From contig DHVO01000199.1 of the NCBI GenBank assembly GCA_002412705.1, positions 17,126 to 71,987 of the forward strand: a DNA stretch of 54,862 nt, in the 5' to 3' direction. The stretch's first letter is position 1. Each line of letters starts with the position of its first letter. The notes beneath the pieces were generated by a model, which saw only the letters and a list, made by a program, of their open reading frames with translations, was not told the origin of the DNA and searched no databases. Made by a program: the position numbers and the translations under genes. Source of the stretch: Bacteroidales bacterium UBA5206 (GTDB lineage Bacteria > Bacteroidota > Bacteroidia > Bacteroidales > Tenuifilaceae). Shown one piece after another: positions 1 to 8,328 of this stretch.

Positions 1-246
1 AAGGCTGTTGCTACAGTTCAGCAAGTTGGCGATAATGATTATGTTGATTTCCATGCCCGTCGTTTGGTAGAGATGGCAGGAAACATTATTATGACCTATC
101 TGCTGCTGCTTGATTCTCAGCGTGAGGAATCGTACCGCGAGTCAACCGATGTGTTCCTTAAAATGGCCTATGCGCAAAATAAGGAGCGCTTAGCTTACAT
201 AGAGAACTTTGAACTTAAAGATGTTGGGTTCTTTAAAATGGCTTAG
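1..246 (+). CDS. Acyl-CoA dehydrogenase family protein, C-terminal fragment
   Basis: The reading frame is open from the first base of the window and ends at a TAA after 81 codons, so only the C-terminus is visible. The fragment is a helical tail containing ARRLVEMAGNIIMTYLLLLD and ending in a short FELKDVGFFKM-like segment. It resembles the C-terminal helical extension of the large acyl-CoA dehydrogenases of Bacteroidota, which oxidise acyl-CoA with FAD. No FAD-binding or catalytic region lies inside the window, so the family call rests on overall resemblance only. A strong stem-loop terminator follows directly. Confidence 0.55.
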   Translation, partial: KAVATVQQVGDNDYVDFHARRLVEMAGNIIMTYLLLLDSQREESYRESTDVFLKMAYAQNKERLAYIENFELKDVGFFKMA

Positions 247-264
247 GCCTTAATCATATTTTTT

Positions 265-304
265 CTAAGAGGGAATTCCGCAAGGGATTCCCTCTTAGTT
301 TTTG
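265..304 (+). terminator. Intrinsic terminator after the acyl-CoA dehydrogenase gene
   Basis: The arms CTAAGAGGGAAT (265-276) and ATTCCCTCTTAG (287-298) pair perfectly and are followed by TTTTTG. The stem is preceded by a T-rich stretch, so it could also act on the opposite strand. Confidence 0.8.
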
Positions 305-417
305 TTAATAACCGCTATGCAAACGTTTTCTGTATAAATAATTCATTCATTGGTCAATAGGCTGCAAACAAATGGGGTTGTATAGATGTCTTACCTTCAA
401 ATTCAAACCCCAAAGTG

Positions 418-966
418 ATGAGCGAACACATAAATTCTGTAGTGGTAATGTTAAGAGCGCTAGTAAATGGCAATCTTGACTTGTTGAGGGCAAACGAAAA
501 GGAGATTAGGGAAATTATGAACCTTCCCATTTCCGATGACCGCTCCACATCTCTTAGTCAGCACTATAAATACAGCCGTAACTTACTGGCTGAAAACTCT
601 GATTACTTACGCTTACAAACAGAGCTAATCCAGTTTCTGTCAAAGTATCGTAAGGTTCTCGATAACAAACAGCAATCCGAAACAACTAGTGAACCTATTA
701 AACAGGTTCAACCCAAGAAGCATAATGCCATATCTGAGCCTGTTAATGTAGAAGAACCCAAAGTAATGCCTAGTAGGGTTGATGTTCCTGAAATGCTGAC
801 TTCCGAAAAGGTATTTGAGCTAACGGTTAACGGACAAATGGAGTTCTCCCAGTCTCACCCGTACTTTTATGATAACGAGTTTGCAAAAGGGTTGCTTGAT
901 TACTATACACAAGTAGAAAATTACGAAATGTGTGCACGCATAGTGGAACAGAAGGGACGATTGTAG
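418..966 (+). CDS. Hypothetical protein, 182 aa
   Basis: I do not recognise this protein. ATG at 418 is preferred over the adjoining GTG at 415. Residues 1 to about 90 look helical and charged. A linker rich in Pro, Glu, Lys and Val follows (about 91-125), then a small C-terminal segment with aromatic residues (SHPYFYDNEFAKGLLDYYTQ). There is no signal peptide or membrane segment, so it is probably cytoplasmic. It stands alone between two terminators. The C-terminal segment looks like a small interaction domain, but no function can be assigned. Confidence 0.6.
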   Translation: MSEHINSVVVMLRALVNGNLDLLRANEKEIREIMNLPISDDRSTSLSQHYKYSRNLLAENSDYLRLQTELIQFLSKYRKVLDNKQQSETTSEPIKQVQPKKHNAISEPVNVEEPKVMPSRVDVPEMLTSEKVFELTVNGQMEFSQSHPYFYDNEFAKGLLDYYTQVENYEMCARIVEQKGRL

Positions 967-984
967 AGAGTATCGTGCATATGT

Positions 985-1013
985 AGAGCTGCCTTAGGGC
1001 AGCTCTTTTTATT
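985..1013 (+). terminator. Intrinsic terminator
   Basis: The arms AGAGCTGCC (985-993) and GGCAGCTCT (998-1006) pair around a TTAG loop and are followed by a T-rich tract. Confidence 0.8.
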
Positions 1014-1113
1014 TAATGCCAGTTATATATAGATGTGCGCAACCATTCTTGTGTATAAATTCACCGTTTGCTAAAAACGGGTTACCTTTACCTATCATAA
1101 AAAATGGCGAATT

Positions 1114-1926
1114 ATGGAGCAGCTAAAACCAAAGGTTGTGATGATTGGAGCAGGCAACTTGGCTACGAATTTAGCGGTTGCCCTGCAGTGTTGTGGCTTT
1201 GATGTGGTTGAGGTTTACAGTAGGAGTGGAGTGTCGGCAAAGGAACTGGCTGCACGCCTGGAGTGTAGAGTGGTTGATAGGCTGTCGGATATTCGCTTGC
1301 AAAAAGATTTGTACGTTATTGCTGTTCCCGATAATGCCATAGAGGAGGTAATTGCAGCAATGCCCCTTGTGAGTGGTGTTGTTGTGCATACAAGTGGGAG
1401 CACTCCAATGGATGTGTTTTCTCAAAAGTTTAGCAGCTACGGCGTTCTTTATCCTTTCCAAACATTTTCCCGATTGCGGGAGGTGGACTTTTCATCCATT
1501 CCTATATGCATTGAGGCATCCAGCTCTAGCTCCTTGTTAAAACTTGAGGCTATAGCAAAATCGCTATCTGCATCAGTACTTACAATGGATTCCGATACCC
1601 GCAAGTGGTTGCATTTAGTGGGCGTTTTTGCAAGCAATTTTGCAAACCATTCACTGGCTTTGGCTAATGAAGTGGCCCAGCACCACGGAATCCCATTTGC
1701 AGCGCTTAAACCTCTAGTTGCCGAAACAATCCAAAAAGCACTCGACAGCCAGAATCCCGCAGCCGTTCAAACAGGTCCTGCCGTGAGGCACGATGCTAAA
1801 ACAATCAATCGGCATTTGGAGATGCTTGCCAGCGAACCCGATTTTTTTTCACATATTTACAAACTCCTTACTAGTAGCATTCAGCAGCTAGATGAGGCGA
1901 GAAAAAACAAAAATCAGCAGAAATGA
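1114..1926 (+). CDS. Rossmann-like and DUF2520 domain protein
   Basis: The N-terminus carries a dinucleotide-binding fold with a GxGNxA-type loop (VVMIGAGNLATNLAVAL, residues 9-25). A helical C-terminal domain of the DUF2520 type follows, with a WLHLVGVFASNFANH segment. Family members look like pyrroline-5-carboxylate reductase or F420/NADP oxidoreductases, but their substrate is unknown. The gene overlaps the next one by four bases (ATGA), which implies translational coupling with the KdsC-like phosphatase. In Bacteroidota this gene is commonly the first of a group with kdsC, a UbiA prenyltransferase and maf, as seen here. It is probably a cytosolic NAD(P)-binding protein. Confidence 0.85.
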   Translation: MEQLKPKVVMIGAGNLATNLAVALQCCGFDVVEVYSRSGVSAKELAARLECRVVDRLSDIRLQKDLYVIAVPDNAIEEVIAAMPLVSGVVVHTSGSTPMDVFSQKFSSYGVLYPFQTFSRLREVDFSSIPICIEASSSSSLLKLEAIAKSLSASVLTMDSDTRKWLHLVGVFASNFANHSLALANEVAQHHGIPFAALKPLVAETIQKALDSQNPAAVQTGPAVRHDAKTINRHLEMLASEPDFFSHIYKLLTSSIQQLDEARKNKNQQK

Positions 1927-2441
1927 GTTTTTTTGAGAAAATACATGGCGTAAAGGCCTTTGTTTTTGATGTGGATGGTGTTTTTACCGATGGTACTGTT
2001 ATTCTTCATCCGTCCGGCGAAATTGTACGAACATCAAACACTCGCGATGGTTATGCTGTTCATGTAGCCGTTGAGCGGGGATTCCCTGTGGCAATTATTT
2101 CCGGTGGCAAATCGGAGTCTGTGCGTGAGCGCTTTCGTGCTCTTGGGGTAACCGATATTTACTTAGGTTCTACCAATAAAATAGAGGACTTAACCGATTT
2201 TAGGTACAAATACGGCTTGGGACTGGATGAAATACTGTACATGGGCGACGATTTACCCGATTATGAGGTGATGACAAAGGTTGGTGTGCCAACCTGTCCA
2301 TACGATGCGGCTCAGGAAATACAAGACGTTGCGTTGTACATCTCTCCAATTTCTGGGGGTAAAGGATGCGTTCGCGATGTAATTGAGCAGGTGCTAAAGG
2401 TTAATAACCTGTGGGGGGCCTCCATCGATCCCAAGCAGTAA
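1923..2441 (+). CDS. kdsC: HAD-superfamily phosphatase, KdsC-like
   Basis: This 172-residue protein is about the usual length for 3-deoxy-D-manno-octulosonate-8-phosphate phosphatase. The HAD nucleophile motif is DVDGVFTDG, with D16 and D18. Motif II is SGG near residue 60 and motif IV is MGDDLPDYE. Like KdsC it has no large cap domain and would be expected to act as an oligomer. The family removes phosphate from KDO-8-P in lipopolysaccharide core synthesis. The start overlaps the DUF2520 gene by four bases. A related sugar-phosphate substrate cannot be excluded. Confidence 0.85.
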   Translation: MSFFEKIHGVKAFVFDVDGVFTDGTVILHPSGEIVRTSNTRDGYAVHVAVERGFPVAIISGGKSESVRERFRALGVTDIYLGSTNKIEDLTDFRYKYGLGLDEILYMGDDLPDYEVMTKVGVPTCPYDAAQEIQDVALYISPISGGKGCVRDVIEQVLKVNNLWGASIDPKQ

Positions 2442-2452
2442 TGGGATTGGTT

Positions 2453-2512
2453 TTTAGTGTATAGTGACTAGTGTTTAGTATTTGAATCCTTTAACCTTTA
2501 ACCTTTCCCTTC
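2453..2512 (+). repeat. Low-complexity degenerate short repeats before the UbiA gene
   Basis: The sequence holds two variants of TAGTGT(A/T)TAGT followed by CCTTTAACCTTTAACCTTT, ending two bases before the start codon. Similar tracts occur at 39985-40072 and 46890-47001. Confidence 0.6.
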
Positions 2513-2513
2513 T

Positions 2514-3476
2514 ATGCAGCAAATACTCCAAGTAGTAAGAACAAAAAACCTGTTGGTTGTAATGGCTACCATGTATGCTATGCGTTTCTTTATAGTTGCT
2601 CCACTGCTACAGGTTAAAGGAATGCAGCTGCAACTGGGCGAAGTGCCATTCTTGCTGTTGGTACTTGCAACCGTGTTTATCGCTGCTGCAGGTTACGTAA
2701 TAAACGATTATTTTGATACCAGAGCCGATCTAATAAATCATCCTGAGTCGGTAATTGTAGGCCGTAAAATTGCTCGTCGTACTGCAATAATCCTTCACCT
2801 AGGTCTTAGCTTAGTTGGTGTGGTGTTGGGAACAGTTGTCTCTTTTTTAATAGGAAAACCCACCTATTCCATAATCTTTCTGTTAGTAGTAGGAATGCTC
2901 TGGTTTTACTCAACAACTTATAAACGCCAGTTCTTAATTGGAAACATTATTGTTGCGTTTCTATCGGCACTCGTTCCCATGCTAGTACTTGTATTTGAGT
3001 TACCTCCTCTGTCTGAAGCTTATTGGGCGTATATTGTTAAGTTTCAAATATCAATTAGCGATATTATTTACTGGGTCTCAGGTTATGCGCTGTTTGCTTT
3101 TATTTTAACCTTTGTCCGTGAGGTGGTTAAAGATATTGAAGATTTTGAGGGCGATCAAGTTTTTGGTCGTAACACAATACCCATTGTACTGGGAATTCAG
3201 CCGGCCAAAATAGTTTCGGTTATAGCAATTCTTGCTGCAAATGTTCTGTTAATCTATTTTGTTGGAGCACACCTAAACCAACTGCCAACGGGCGGCGTGG
3301 ATTACTTTACGCTTGCATACCTATTTCTTTTTATCGTGACACCACTCTTTGTTGTGCTCCTAAAGGTTTACACCGCTACACAAAAATCGCACTACCGCTT
3401 GTCAAGTACTCTGTTAAAGGCAGTAATGCTTGCAGGTTTAGGGTATTCAATTGTTTTTAAGTATTTTATAATTTAG
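2514..3476 (+). CDS. UbiA-family prenyltransferase (geranylgeranylglycerol-phosphate geranylgeranyltransferase-like)
   Basis: This 320-residue integral membrane protein has about eight hydrophobic segments. It carries both aspartate-rich motifs of the UbiA superfamily: NDYFDTRAD (residues 64-72) and DIEDFEGD (207-214). Both bind Mg-prenyl diphosphate at the membrane. Bacteroidota homologues are usually annotated as geranylgeranylglycerol-phosphate geranylgeranyltransferase, but the acceptor in bacteria lacking archaeal lipids is not established. The gene lies between the KdsC-like gene and maf, with only five bases to maf. The prenyltransferase call is secure and the substrate is not. Confidence 0.82.
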   Translation: MQQILQVVRTKNLLVVMATMYAMRFFIVAPLLQVKGMQLQLGEVPFLLLVLATVFIAAAGYVINDYFDTRADLINHPESVIVGRKIARRTAIILHLGLSLVGVVLGTVVSFLIGKPTYSIIFLLVVGMLWFYSTTYKRQFLIGNIIVAFLSALVPMLVLVFELPPLSEAYWAYIVKFQISISDIIYWVSGYALFAFILTFVREVVKDIEDFEGDQVFGRNTIPIVLGIQPAKIVSVIAILAANVLLIYFVGAHLNQLPTGGVDYFTLAYLFLFIVTPLFVVLLKVYTATQKSHYRLSSTLLKAVMLAGLGYSIVFKYFII

Positions 3477-3481
3477 TTGTA

Positions 3482-4102
3482 ATGCTTTTAAAGGATAAAC
3501 TATCCCGCTACAGCTTAGTTTTAGCCTCAAAATCGCCTCGTCGGCAGCAGCTGCTAGCTGAACTTGGGCTAAGCTTTGAAGTTAGAATAGGTGATACCGA
3601 CGATGAATCGTTCCCCAGTAGTCTTTTGCCCCACGACGTTCCGTCGTACCTTGCCCAAAAAAAGGCCAGCGTGTTAATTGATGGGTTATCTCCTAACGAA
3701 ATTCTTATTACCTCCGATACCATCGTTATCTGCGAGAATCAAATTCTGGGCAAGCCCTCCTCTAGGAGTGAGGCAATTAGTACTCTTAAAATGCTGTCGG
3801 GAAAGCCGCATGTGGTTGTTACAGGGGTTTCACTTACATCTGTTGACAAACAAAAAACATTTTCTGTTTCAACCAAAGTCTATTTCCGTAATCTAACCCC
3901 AGAGGAAATTGAATTTTACGTGGATACCTACAAGCCATTTGATAAGGCAGGTTCCTATGGAGTGCAGGAGTGGATTGGATATGTTGGTGTGGAGCGTATA
4001 GAGGGCTCTTACTTTAATGTAATGGGGTTGCCCGTTCAGGTGCTATACCATGAGCTAAACCATTTTGTGGATTCACTATATGTTGTAACAAGTCAAACCT
4101 AA
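3482..4102 (+). CDS. maf: Maf-family nucleotide pyrophosphatase
   Basis: The protein is 206 residues. It has the N-terminal SKSPRR signature (LVLASKSPRRQQLLAELGLSF) and the central SDTIV motif. It also has the C-terminal segment YKPFDKAGSYGVQEWIG, which is typical of the dTTP/UTP pyrophosphatase (YhdE-like) subgroup. Maf proteins hydrolyse non-canonical or surplus nucleoside triphosphates to monophosphates in the cytosol. It starts five bases after the UbiA gene and ends ten bases before the peptidase gene, so these genes are probably co-transcribed. Confidence 0.9.
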   Translation: MLLKDKLSRYSLVLASKSPRRQQLLAELGLSFEVRIGDTDDESFPSSLLPHDVPSYLAQKKASVLIDGLSPNEILITSDTIVICENQILGKPSSRSEAISTLKMLSGKPHVVVTGVSLTSVDKQKTFSVSTKVYFRNLTPEEIEFYVDTYKPFDKAGSYGVQEWIGYVGVERIEGSYFNVMGLPVQVLYHELNHFVDSLYVVTSQT

Positions 4103-4112
4103 ATAATAAACC

Positions 4113-6275
4113 ATGAGAAAAACGTTAGCAATTCTATTTAGCGCTTTGTTTATCCTAATTGGCACCGCCCGTGCCGATGAGGGTATGTGGCTTCCCCTGC
4201 TAATGGGTAAGTATAATATAGACGATATGCGCAGCAAGGGCTTTAAGCTTACTGCCGAAGATATTTACAGCATTAACGGTTCCAGCATTAAGGATGCCAT
4301 AGTTATTTTTGGTAGGGGATGTACTGGTGAGCTTATCTCTCCCGAGGGGCTACTTATTACTAACCATCACTGTGGTTATGGTGCAATACAGCAGCATAGC
4401 AGCGTTGAGCACGATTACCTTACCAATGGATTTTGGGCTATGAGCCGCGAAGAGGAACTGCCAACACCAGGACTTACTGTTTCTTTTTTGGTGAAAATGG
4501 AAGAGGTAACCGCTCGAATGCTTGAGGGTGTTACACCTCAAATGACCGAGGTTGAGCGGGCAAAGCAAATAGCCGCTAACGAAAAGGAAATTGCCAAGGC
4601 TGCAACAGAGGGAACGCATTACACATCTAGAATTGTGCCCATGTACTATGGTAATGAGTACTACCTTTATATATACGAAGTTTTTGAGGATGTTCGTATG
4701 GTAGGTGCACCCCCTTCTGCCATTGGAAAGTTTGGTGGCGATACCGATAACTGGATGTGGCCTCGCCACACGGGCGATTTTTCGTTGTTTCGTATTTACG
4801 CAAACAAGGATAATCAGCCTGCACCATACTCTCCCGATAATGTGCCTTACAAGCCAAAGAAATTCCTGCCCATTTCAATGAAAGGGGTTAACCCAGGCGA
4901 TTTTACCATGGTGTATGGTTATCCTGGCACTACTCAACAGTACATAACCTCTCATGCAGTTAAGTATGTGGCAGAGGTTAGCGATCCTCAGAAGGTAGCT
5001 CTTCGCGATATTCGATTGAATATTATGAATGCTTATATGGATGCAAATGATACAGTACGCATTAAGTATGCTAGCAAAAATGCTGGTGTGGCCAACGCGT
5101 GGAAGAAGTGGATTGGCGAAATGGGAGGACTTCGTCGTTTAAATGCCGTTGAGCGCAAGCAGGATCTAGAGCGTCAGTTTGCAGCTTGGGCTGCAGCATC
5201 ACCAGAGCGAACCCCAATGTATGGCTGGTTATTACCCCGTTTCGACTCCTTATACACTGCATTGGAGCCATACGCAATTGCTCGCGACTACGATCGCGAA
5301 GCGGTATTTGCCGTGGAGCTAATTCGTCATGCTGCTGGTTTTAAGTCCCTTGTGTCTGCTTTTGAGTCGGGCAAGTCCGATGCGGAAACCCTCGACAAGT
5401 TAAAAGAGCGTGTACTTCGTTCTGCAAAATCATTCTATAAAGATTACTACTTACCAATCGATAAGCAGGTATTTATGGCAATGATGGATGAGTATTTTAC
5501 TAAAATGCCTGCTGAGTTCCATCCCGATATCTACTCAGAGATTCAGCAAAAATTTAATGGTCATTGGGGCGATTTTGCCACAGAGGCCTTTGAGAAATCA
5601 ATTTTTGCCGATAGCTCTGCCGTTTATAAGCTTTTGGCGGAGGTGAATGCGCAAAATGTTAGCACACTTTCCAACGATTGGGTTTACAGGCTTATGGCTA
5701 GCTTCGACTCTATGTTTGCCTCCAAGGTCGATGGTAACTACGCTGCTATTAACCAGCAGCTCGATCTAATGTATCGCACCTACATAAGAGGCCTACGCGA
5801 AATGCAGCCCGATAAGATTTTCTATCCCGATGCTAATTTCACCCTACGAGTTGCATATGGTAACGTTAATGGTTACGAGCCCTTTGATGGAGCTCAGTAT
5901 CTTCACTATACTACCATTGAGGGGATAATGGAGAAGGATAAGCCCGAAATTTACGACTACAATGTGCCTCAGCGCCTTCGCGATTTGTATAAAGCACGCG
6001 ATTTTGGTCCTTATACTGTGAATGGAACTGTTCCTGTGGCGTTTATTGCAACTAACCATACCTCTGGAGGAAACTCAGGAAGTCCTGTTATTAATGGTAA
6101 CGGGGAGCTGATTGGAGTAAACTTCGATAGAGCCTGGGAGGGTACCATGAGCGATATTATGTTCGATCCCGACAGGTGTCGTAACATTTCAATAGATATA
6201 CGTTACGTGCTATTTATCGTTGATAAGTTTGCTGGTGCAGGACATTTACTTAACGAGATGACCATAGTGAAGTAA
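4113..6275 (+). CDS. dpp11: S46-family dipeptidyl-peptidase, DPP11 type (Asp/Glu-specific)
   Basis: This 720-residue exported peptidase has a cleavable signal peptide (about residues 1-21, TARA|DE). The trypsin-like triad is visible as TNHHC (H85/H86), TGDFS (D222) and GGNSGSP (S655). Eighteen residues after the serine there is an arginine, R673, in NFDRAWEG. In the characterised Porphyromonas enzymes Arg at this place gives DPP11 (acidic P1 residues) and Gly gives DPP7. It would release dipeptides from periplasmic oligopeptides for amino-acid fermentation. It is the last gene of its group and is followed by a terminator. Confidence 0.9.
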   Translation: MRKTLAILFSALFILIGTARADEGMWLPLLMGKYNIDDMRSKGFKLTAEDIYSINGSSIKDAIVIFGRGCTGELISPEGLLITNHHCGYGAIQQHSSVEHDYLTNGFWAMSREEELPTPGLTVSFLVKMEEVTARMLEGVTPQMTEVERAKQIAANEKEIAKAATEGTHYTSRIVPMYYGNEYYLYIYEVFEDVRMVGAPPSAIGKFGGDTDNWMWPRHTGDFSLFRIYANKDNQPAPYSPDNVPYKPKKFLPISMKGVNPGDFTMVYGYPGTTQQYITSHAVKYVAEVSDPQKVALRDIRLNIMNAYMDANDTVRIKYASKNAGVANAWKKWIGEMGGLRRLNAVERKQDLERQFAAWAAASPERTPMYGWLLPRFDSLYTALEPYAIARDYDREAVFAVELIRHAAGFKSLVSAFESGKSDAETLDKLKERVLRSAKSFYKDYYLPIDKQVFMAMMDEYFTKMPAEFHPDIYSEIQQKFNGHWGDFATEAFEKSIFADSSAVYKLLAEVNAQNVSTLSNDWVYRLMASFDSMFASKVDGNYAAINQQLDLMYRTYIRGLREMQPDKIFYPDANFTLRVAYGNVNGYEPFDGAQYLHYTTIEGIMEKDKPEIYDYNVPQRLRDLYKARDFGPYTVNGTVPVAFIATNHTSGGNSGSPVINGNGELIGVNFDRAWEGTMSDIMFDPDRCRNISIDIRYVLFIVDKFAGAGHLLNEMTIVK

Positions 6276-6304
6276 TTCTCAATAACCTTTTTGTTAGAGC
6301 AGAG

Positions 6305-6334
6305 AAGCTATCCATTAAGTTGGATAGCTTTTTT
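6305..6334 (+). terminator. Intrinsic terminator after dpp11
   Basis: AAGCTATCCA (6305-6314) pairs with TGGATAGCTT (6321-6330) across a six-base loop and runs into TTTTG. Confidence 0.85.
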
Positions 6335-6508
6335 GTTTTTATGCTAACTCCTATTCTTACTGATGTTCTGGTGCTGATCTTCTCTCATTCAATGAGTGTT
6401 ACGCTATTACCTGCCTCCAAATCAATCTGCTTGTTACACCTGATGGCATCTATTTAGACTTTGAATCATTCTAAATTGTCCGTTTTTGACCCTTTTAGCC
6501 CAAAAAAG

Positions 6509-6522
6509 TTGATAAATATCAT
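6509..6522. promoter_or_regulatory. FNR-type box upstream of hydCBA-1
   Basis: The sequence is TTGAT-AAAT-ATCAT. It matches nine of ten positions of the FNR consensus TTGAT-N4-ATCAA. It lies about 130 bases before the hydrogenase operon, and a Crp/Fnr-type regulator is encoded at 15527. Confidence 0.45.
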
Positions 6523-6585
6523 GAAAACACCCGCAAAGGATATTTATATTTAGTAATGATAATCAAATAGATAACAATTATTTGG

Positions 6586-6620
6586 TTGTTATAAAAATAA
6601 CACTGTTAGTGAAATAACAT
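6586..6620. promoter_or_regulatory. Two tandem Rex-type inverted repeats upstream of hydCBA-1
   Basis: TTGTTATAAAAATAACAC (6586-6603) fits the Rex pattern TTGTTA-N6-TAACAA except at the last base. Directly after it, TGTTA-GTGAAA-TAACA (6604-6619) fits the same half-site spacing. An upstream ATAACAA (6571-6577) can also pair with TTGTTAT at 6586. A Rex gene is present at 50732. Confidence 0.55.
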
Positions 6621-6654
6621 AAATTCCTAAACCAAACTAATAGGAGACCAAAAC

Positions 6655-7119
6655 ATGCCAGAAATTAAAGATTTAGTAAAAGGTCTTGCCGAAGCGCATG
6701 GGAGAACTCGCGAAAGCCTTATCCCAATACTGCAGGGTGTTATTGCTCATGAGAACTATATTTCTGATGAGGCAATGACCGAGATTGCTCGTGAACTCGA
6801 TATCTCTGCCGCTCAAGTTTATGGTACAGCCACATTCTATTCTTTCCTCGATACTCAACCAAGAGGAAAGTATGTGATTAGGGTTTGCAAAACCATAACC
6901 TGTGCAATGAAAGGGAAAAGCCTTATAATTCAAGAGCTAGAGGATTTGCTCAAGATTAAACTTGGCGAAACCACCCCTAACCGTAAGTTTTCGCTGCTGG
7001 AAACCAATTGCCTTGGCTGGTGTCATAAGGGGCCTGCAATGCTTATAAACGATGAGGCGTATACCGAGCTTACCCCTGAGAAAGTTAGAGAGATTATTAA
7101 CGAGTACATAAGGAAATAA
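6655..7119 (+). CDS. NuoE/HydC-like [2Fe-2S] subunit of hydrogenase 1
   Basis: This 154-residue protein has a helical N-terminus and a thioredoxin-like [2Fe-2S] domain. The four cluster ligands are C78 and C83 (CKTITC) and C119 and C123 (CLGWC). This is the NuoE-like subunit (HydC in HydABC) that accompanies the flavin subunit in NAD(P)-linked [FeFe] hydrogenases. It is first in an operon with the NuoF-like and HydA-like genes. AGGAG precedes the start, which is unusual for this phylum. Two Rex-type repeats and an FNR-type box lie upstream. Confidence 0.88.
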   Translation: MPEIKDLVKGLAEAHGRTRESLIPILQGVIAHENYISDEAMTEIARELDISAAQVYGTATFYSFLDTQPRGKYVIRVCKTITCAMKGKSLIIQELEDLLKIKLGETTPNRKFSLLETNCLGWCHKGPAMLINDEAYTELTPEKVREIINEYIRK

Positions 7120-7140
7120 CTTAACGTAGGAGAAAACACT

Positions 7141-8304
7141 ATGTCATATACACAGCTAAAGCGCGTCGATCTTATTTTCGACACAGAGGCTACCACCAAG
7201 GACATACTTCAAACGGCTTGGTCAAAAACTAATGAGCAAATTGTGAACGAACTCCTTGAGTCAGGTCTCAAGGGTAGAGGTGGAGCTGGTTTCCCAACTG
7301 CCATGAAATGGAAGTTCACTTCGGAGCAACCAGAAAAGGAGCGTTTCGTTATTTGCAATGCCGACGAGGGTGAGCCTGGCACATTTAAGGATAGGGAGAT
7401 TCTTTTTAAAGTCCCACAAAAAGTGTTTGGCGGTATGGCCGTTTGTGCAAAGGTTATAGGCGCTACTCAAGGTTTTGTTTACCTGCGTGGCGAGTATCGC
7501 TTCCTTTTAAAGGAGCTTCAAAAGCAGCTCGATGACTTTCACGGAATCCTTAAAGATTTAGGCATAAATTTTAGCATTTCCATTGTAATGGGAAGTGGAG
7601 CCTATATTTGTGGTGAGGAGAGCGCCCTATTCGAGAGCATGGAAGGCAAGCGTGGCGAACCTCGTAACAAGCCCCCTTACCCAACCATTGCAGGTTTCAG
7701 GAGCAAGCCTACGGTTATAAATAACGTAGAGACCTTGGTGTATGCTTTTATGATAACTAAGCATGGCGCTAAGAAGTTTAAAGATTTAGGTACTGCCGAT
7801 TCTCGCGGTTCTAAGGTATTCTCTATCTCAGGCGATACTCCTAAGGCAGGTATTTATGAGCTGGAATTGGGTATGACTGTAGAGCAGTTTGTTGAGGAGT
7901 TTGGCGATGGCGATACTAAGGCCGTTCAGGTTGGGGGTGCCTCTGGTTTCTGTGTGCCTCGGAAAAAGTTTAAGGATACCATTATCGGTTTTGAGGGAGT
8001 ACCTACAGGTGGCTCCATGATGCTTTTTAATAGTTCCCGCTCAATGTATAACGTGTTGCACAATTACCTTGAGTTCTTCGAAGAGGAGTCGTGTGGTCAA
8101 TGTACCCCTTGCCGTGTTGGTTGCCAGCAGCTGATGAAGGGAATTGAGGCTGTTAAGAAAGGGAAAAAGCACGCCGCTTACCTTGAGCAGCTAATGAAGC
8201 TATCGCAAACCATGAAAATAACCGCTAAATGTGGTTTAGGACAAAGCGTAGCAAACTCATTCTCATCAATTGTTGAGAATTTTAAAGAGGAGATGATATA
8301 CTAG
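7141..8304 (+). CDS. NuoF/HydB-like flavin subunit of hydrogenase 1 (short form)
   Basis: At 387 residues this is a minimal NuoF. It has the nucleotide-binding GRGGAGFPTAMKW, the FMN motif NADEGEPGTFKDRE and the GEESALFESMEGKRGEPR segment. A [4Fe-4S] site near the C-terminus has SCGQCTPCRVGC plus a later CGLGQ. It lacks both the N-terminal thioredoxin-like [2Fe-2S] domain and the C-terminal two-[4Fe-4S] ferredoxin domain found in the paralogues at 25693 and 43188. It would pass electrons between NAD(P)H, FMN and the hydrogenase subunit in the cytosol. AGGAG precedes its start. Confidence 0.9.
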   Translation: MSYTQLKRVDLIFDTEATTKDILQTAWSKTNEQIVNELLESGLKGRGGAGFPTAMKWKFTSEQPEKERFVICNADEGEPGTFKDREILFKVPQKVFGGMAVCAKVIGATQGFVYLRGEYRFLLKELQKQLDDFHGILKDLGINFSISIVMGSGAYICGEESALFESMEGKRGEPRNKPPYPTIAGFRSKPTVINNVETLVYAFMITKHGAKKFKDLGTADSRGSKVFSISGDTPKAGIYELELGMTVEQFVEEFGDGDTKAVQVGGASGFCVPRKKFKDTIIGFEGVPTGGSMMLFNSSRSMYNVLHNYLEFFEEESCGQCTPCRVGCQQLMKGIEAVKKGKKHAAYLEQLMKLSQTMKITAKCGLGQSVANSFSSIVENFKEEMIY

Positions 8305-8328
8305 AGCTAACTCATAATTTGAATTCCA

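Larger units (their letters stand above)
6276..6654. other. Intergenic region with a terminator and the hydCBA-1 control region
   Basis: This 379-base stretch has no credible gene. It holds the dpp11 terminator, an FNR-type box and a cluster of Rex-type inverted repeats. A Shine-Dalgarno-like AGGAG (about 6642-6646) comes before the ATG at 6655. Confidence 0.7.
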
